A DNA stretch of 8,099 nt from Nitrososphaerales archaeon. Lineage in GTDB: Archaea; Thermoproteota; Nitrososphaeria; Nitrososphaerales; Nitrososphaeraceae. This document shows, piece by piece, positions 6,081 to 8,099 of the stretch (position 1 is the stretch's first letter; the number at the start of each line of letters is the position of its first letter). The stretch lies in contig JARBAV010000304.1 in NCBI GenBank assembly GCA_029237515.1, positions 1 to 8,099 on the forward strand. The letters run 5' to 3'. The position numbers were made by a program, and so were the translations under genes. Under the pieces are notes generated by a model, which did not search any database, was not told the DNA's origin, and saw only the letters and a program-made list of their open reading frames with translations.

Positions 6081-6291
6081 TTGTAAAGTTCTTTGCAGCT
6101 ATAGCTATTTGATTCACAATGTAACGAAATAGGGTTTATCAAATGCGTTAACTATTCAATTAATAGTTTGCATAATAGATCACTTCACTAGCGATATCTT
6201 AATAGTTTTCACGTTTTCTTGAAACAGTAATAAATATCTTCATCACAGTTTTCCTATCGTCTAACTGTATAATTGTTGTATCATAGAATCA

Positions 6292-6299
6292 TTATAAAC
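6292..6299 (+). promoter_or_regulatory. TATA box for the 6320 gene
   Basis: TTATAAAC is centred about 25 bases before the GTG at 6320, so it supports that GTG as the start of a leaderless mRNA. Confidence 0.55.
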
Positions 6300-6319
6300 A
6301 ATGTAATATTATTTATTAC

Positions 6320-6616
6320 GTGGTTGTAAATGCTTTGGCTAGGCGTTGCAGTAATTGCGGTGAAAACCTGATTATGAATTTGGCTATAGAAAAGGAATTG
6401 AAATGCACTATACCAGTATGTATGATTTGCTATCTCAGAGTAGTATCAGAATTTCATATCCCATGGCGACTCATAATAGCTTCATGTATAAGCGACTGGG
6501 CAGAGGAGATCAAGGAAATGTCAAAAACGAAACAAGTGTTAGCAATGGAAATTGAGAAAATGGAAAGAAAAGACAAATCTATGAGATACAAAGGGCCAGT
6601 GCAACTTAGGAACTAG
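6320..6616 (+). CDS. Four-Cys zinc-ribbon protein with basic helical tail
   Basis: This 98-residue protein reads MVVNALARRCSNCGENL at its N-terminus, with CxxC at Cys10/Cys13 and a second CxxC at Cys34/Cys37. An extra Cys29 lies in between. That is a small zinc ribbon. The C-terminal half (about 55-98) is helical and rich in Lys, Glu and Arg (WAEEIKEMSKTKQVLAMEIEKMERKDK), perhaps a dimer-forming or nucleic-acid-facing helix. GTG is chosen as start because the TATA box lies 25 bases before it and no ATG precedes the first CxxC. Such small zinc ribbons in archaea are often transcription-related, but nothing here shows a specific role. A six-T run follows at 6641-6646. Confidence 0.7.
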   Translation: MVVNALARRCSNCGENLIMNLAIEKELKCTIPVCMICYLRVVSEFHIPWRLIIASCISDWAEEIKEMSKTKQVLAMEIEKMERKDKSMRYKGPVQLRN

Positions 6617-6640
6617 GTGGTTAATAATCCGTATAACATG

Positions 6641-6646
6641 TTTTTT
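6641..6646 (+). terminator. T-run terminator after the zinc-ribbon gene
   Basis: Six T lie 25 bases after the stop codon at 6616, followed by AAAA. This is a typical simple archaeal termination signal and sits just ahead of the hairpin at 6653-6703. Confidence 0.4.
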
Positions 6647-6652
6647 AAAACA

Positions 6653-6703
6653 GTAGGACGGCCAGAGGTAGTCTAATCGAAAGGAAAGTCTGGCCGTCGC
6701 TAC
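6653..6703. repeat. Strong GC-rich inverted repeat
   Basis: GTAG-GACGGCCAGA (6653-6666) pairs with TCTGGCCGTC-G-CTAC (6689-6703). The inner ten base pairs are perfect, and a one-base bulge leads to four more, around a 22-base loop. It is GC-rich for this window. It lies at the 3' end of the plus gene at 6320 and over the stop codon of the minus Cys-rich frame at 6700. It could therefore be a shared 3' structure for converging transcripts or a small structured RNA. Confidence 0.65.
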
Positions 6704-6828
6704 CTATCATGCATAGGAACTTGGCAATAGTTTGCGCCATTACATAAAAGACATTCCGGAACATGGTTATCCTCCTTCGTATATTTTTGAATGCTTTCTT
6801 GCTGTATCGCATTATCAATGATTCGATC
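6700..6828 (-). pseudogene. Cys-rich small frame lacking a normal start codon
   Basis: After a TGA, the minus strand is open for 42 codons. It contains QQESIQKYTKEDNHVPE and then CLLCNGANYCQVPMHDR before a TAG. CxxC...C with a closing His looks like a small metal-binding peptide. There is no ATG, GTG or TTG in this frame before the cysteines. An ATA at 6807-6805 would, if it were ATG, give a 35-residue protein. A strong ribosome site, AAGGAGG, lies seven bases before an ATG at 6763, but that ATG is in a different frame, which loses the Cys motif. It is either a lightly damaged gene, a case of non-standard initiation, or a sequencing indel near 6761. Confidence 0.35.
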
Positions 6829-7193
6829 TCAAAATCATGTCCATACTGGCGGCTACGTTAATTATGTTCTATTGTTGCTCAGAGATGCTATTCCTTAACC
6901 TGTATTCATTTAAACTTAAAGATAGGACAACATTAGTCGGTAAGGAAAGGGAAAGAAATGGTCTCCCTGTCTTACATGGCATATACCAAATATGGTCCTA
7001 TTCTAGAGACCAATATACTAGACATTCCAGAATGTGGTTATTCACAAAAATAGGCGGTAGTACGGCCAGGGAAAAATTCTAGCTAAACCCTACCTCTCTA
7101 CCCCCCCTCAATACATTTCTTGGAATTACGTTAGGGGTCGGCAGCATATTTGGACCGTGCTACCTGCATGGTTTTGCATAACATACTATAAAA
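6829..7193. other. Gene-poor region with weak frames only
   Basis: An 81-codon plus frame (ATG 6837 to 7082) has no promoter at the right distance and an unlikely composition. A 31-codon frame starts at ATG 6958. An open stretch at 7083-7178, with no start codon, reads LGITLGVGSIFG near its middle, like a membrane segment. None is strong enough to call. A seven-C run lies at about 7101-7107. The palindrome ACATTC-CA-GAATGT lies at 7022-7035. Confidence 0.45.
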
Positions 7194-7274
7194 ATGGCTA
7201 TCAGAAAATGGTATGACGACCATGAAATGATCGTGCCGCCGGGCGGACGCACATATGCCTTAGGCTTAATATGA
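7194..7274 (+). CDS. Possible 26-residue micro-protein or gene fragment
   Basis: ATG 7194 opens MAIRKWYDDHEMIVPPGGRT, then YALGLI and a TGA. The residue content is protein-like, and the DNA around CCGCCGGGCGG is much more GC-rich than its surroundings. That could mark a transferred fragment or a small hairpin RNA instead. I see no TATA box or ribosome site at a useful distance. A run of seven T follows at 7304-7310, 30 bases after the stop, which could end a short transcript. Low confidence. Confidence 0.2.
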   Translation: MAIRKWYDDHEMIVPPGGRTYALGLI

Positions 7275-7303
7275 GTTGCTCATGGCTGTCATATATATCG
7301 GAG

Positions 7304-7310
7304 TTTTTTT
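7304..7310 (+). terminator. Possible T-run terminator
   Basis: Seven T follow GGAG at 7304-7310. It would end a transcript from the 7194 frame and insulate the gene at 7373, but no upstream transcript is established. Confidence 0.3.
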
Positions 7311-7362
7311 ATGTCTTGTACATATACCAATAAAAGACTTATTACGGTTTTTCTTCCTAATT

Positions 7363-7366
7363 GAGG
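7363..7366 (+). promoter_or_regulatory. Shine-Dalgarno site deciding the start of the 7373 gene
   Basis: GAGG lies six bases before the ATG at 7373. The in-frame TTG at 7361 would absorb this site into the coding region, so the ATG is the better start. An AATAAAAG box at about 7329-7336 would place transcription start near 7359 with a short leader, unlike the leaderless neighbours. Confidence 0.5.
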
Positions 7367-7372
7367 AACGAC

Positions 7373-7717
7373 ATGAAAGGACCTTTTCCAATGGGTACCG
7401 GTGCTGAAAGTTTGTTCCATGTTGACAAAGGCGACGTTAGATTAAAAACTCAACCCGTAAAATATACTAGTAATGACGGATCACTCTCGTGTAAATTGAC
7501 TGTATTTACACCTTCACTAAGCTCTGAGGAAGTAGGATATAGTGAGAATGGAAAAACAAAGGATAGTGCTGAAGAATACATTGAAATAGATGTTTTGGAG
7601 GGAAAAGAGAGAATAATTCAAACTATGAAGGAACAGAACATAGTCGAGGACTTTCCAATTAAGTGTAGTACTGAAGGAGTAGCATTAAGAATACTTAGCA
7701 AGTTACTAGGCGAATAA
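7373..7717 (+). CDS. 114-residue soluble protein, function unknown
   Basis: Starting at ATG 7373 the product has 114 residues; four more precede it if the TTG at 7361 is used. It begins MKGPFPMGTGAESLFHVDKG. It then has a beta-rich middle (VRLKTQPVKYTS, SLSCKLTVFTPS) and an acidic stretch (GKTKDSAEEYIEIDVLEGKE), and it ends with two helices (RIIQTMKEQNIVEDF and GVALRILSKLLGE). There is no signal peptide, membrane span or metal motif; the two Cys are far apart. I do not recognise the family. The Shine-Dalgarno site, sensible composition and clear secondary-structure pattern support a real gene. It is transcribed alone. Confidence 0.7.
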   Translation: MKGPFPMGTGAESLFHVDKGDVRLKTQPVKYTSNDGSLSCKLTVFTPSLSSEEVGYSENGKTKDSAEEYIEIDVLEGKERIIQTMKEQNIVEDFPIKCSTEGVALRILSKLLGE

Positions 7718-7739
7718 GCTACAAGTAAAGAGGGACGCC

Positions 7740-7814
7740 CTAAGACTTTTCATTATTGCTGTTCTTTCCTAACGGATGCCATGTGTTGCAGTGCTCACAT
7801 ATTTTTCTTTTATT
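7740..7814 (-). pseudogene. Short Cys-pair frame without a start codon
   Basis: Between an upstream TAG and a TAG at 7742-7740 the minus strand reads NKRKICEHCNTWHPLGKNSN, then NEKS. CEHC followed by TWH is a compact zinc-knuckle-like pattern. No ATG, GTG or TTG is available. The frame could be a remnant of a larger zinc protein, use an unusual start (ATA precedes the first Cys), or be chance. It converges with the gene ending at 7717. Confidence 0.25.
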
Positions 7815-7866
7815 CTATTATTATTTTAGTCTTTCCTTTATGAGATTTGGATGACAATTTTTCTCC

Positions 7867-7874
7867 AATAAATC
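7867..7874 (+). promoter_or_regulatory. TATA-like box for the 7897 frame
   Basis: AATAAATC is centred about 26 bases before the ATG at 7897, the spacing seen for the leaderless genes of this window. Confidence 0.35.
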
Positions 7875-7896
7875 AAATACTACACGCAACCTACTT

Positions 7897-7971
7897 ATGG
7901 ACAAGTGGAGTAATGTCGCACACATATATATAACGCCTCAAAAAAGTGCCATTCTTGGTAAGTACTTGTGA
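7897..7971 (+). pseudogene. MOSC-domain-like N-terminal fragment
   Basis: ATG 7897 opens MDKWSNVAHIYITPQKSAIL, then GKYL and a TGA. The stretch V-x-H-I-Y-I-T-P-x-x-x-A resembles the first strand of MOSC-domain proteins (molybdenum-cofactor sulfurase C-terminal family), which typically reads '..v..Iyi.pe..apm..v'. The family needs about 130 more residues, including G-x-G-x-x-G-D-R-Y, and nothing like that follows in any frame I checked. It therefore looks like a gene truncated early, with its promoter still in place. The match is short, so chance is possible. Confidence 0.3.
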
Positions 7972-8099
7972 CCTCTTAGCTGCTGTCATGAAAGTCAACT
8001 AAAATGGTCATTCATAACATACACCAGTGCAATGCAAGAATAATTCAAATCAAAGAGATTATCAAACCTTAATAAATGATTAAGGATGACAATGAATAC

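Larger units (their letters stand above)
6011..6319. other. Intergenic region with terminator and palindromes
   Basis: The first part holds the T-run terminator at 6039-6045 and two TTGATCAA palindromes. A 7-bp inverted repeat AACTATT/AATAGTT lies at 6150-6168. The final bases hold the TATA box for the gene at 6320. I see no open frame to call. Confidence 0.5.
7718..8099. other. Right-end region with short frames only
   Basis: About 380 bases contain no full gene. On the minus strand there is a start-less Cys-pair frame (7740-7814). On the plus strand there is a 24-codon MOSC-like frame (7897-7971). A 7-bp inverted repeat CCTTAAT/ATTAAGG lies at 8067-8085, just before ATG codons at 8086 and 8092 that stay open to the edge but are too short to judge. 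Confidence 0.45.

Noticed and set aside
6837..7082. 81-codon plus-strand frame
   Set aside because: The composition is unlike a folded protein and there is no promoter at the right spacing. It may be residual open frame in decayed DNA.

Overview
The window looks like chromosomal DNA of an ammonia-oxidising archaeon (Thaumarchaeota/Nitrososphaeria), most likely a soil Nitrososphaera or Nitrosocosmicus relative. This is inferred from four things. The DNA is AT-rich and sparsely coding. Many genes have an archaeal TATA-like box about 25 bases before the start codon, which suggests leaderless mRNAs. Terminator-like signals are plain T-runs. One small secreted protein carries the NQA...CGNG...C.N..SQ.QGDEN pattern that I associate with this group. 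There is no rRNA, tRNA, CRISPR array, complete insertion sequence or phage module.

Layout. At 1-31 the first codons of a minus-strand gene may run off the left edge. At 343-825 lies a secreted DUF3574-like protein, facing a minus-strand zinc-ribbon protein (930-1136) whose upstream region holds a perfect 11-bp inverted repeat. At 1539-2564 is a membrane-anchored SMP-30/gluconolactonase-like beta-propeller. It converges on a 48-residue membrane protein (2629-2775, minus) that is hidden under a longer spurious frame. Next on the minus strand is a 35-residue Cys/His-rich peptide (2970-3077). At 3483-4727 is a patatin-like lipid acyl hydrolase with an intact Ser/Asp dyad and ACTAGTG repeats at its promoter.

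The 700 bases after the patatin gene hold no intact gene. On the minus strand they keep the recognisable C-terminal end of a heavy-metal P-type ATPase (4897-4998), with weaker traces upstream. Small genes follow: a charged 49-residue protein (5433-5582), the small secreted protein (5753-6010) and a GTG-started zinc-ribbon protein (6320-6616). From about 6617 to 7372 the DNA is gene-poor, with hairpins and fragments, including a Cys-rich frame that lacks a start codon. A 114-residue protein of unknown function (7373-7717) comes next. The right end carries another start-less Cys peptide and a 24-codon frame that resembles the beginning of a MOSC-domain protein.

The genes do not form an obvious operon or pathway. 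Nearly every gene seems to have its own promoter. The themes are secreted or envelope proteins (343, 1539, 5753), possible lipid turnover (3483), several very small Cys-pair proteins, and decaying remnants. I see no convincing new multi-gene system. The best leads are the tiny Cys-rich proteins, the eroded ATPase and the hairpins at 1173-1209 and 6653-6703.
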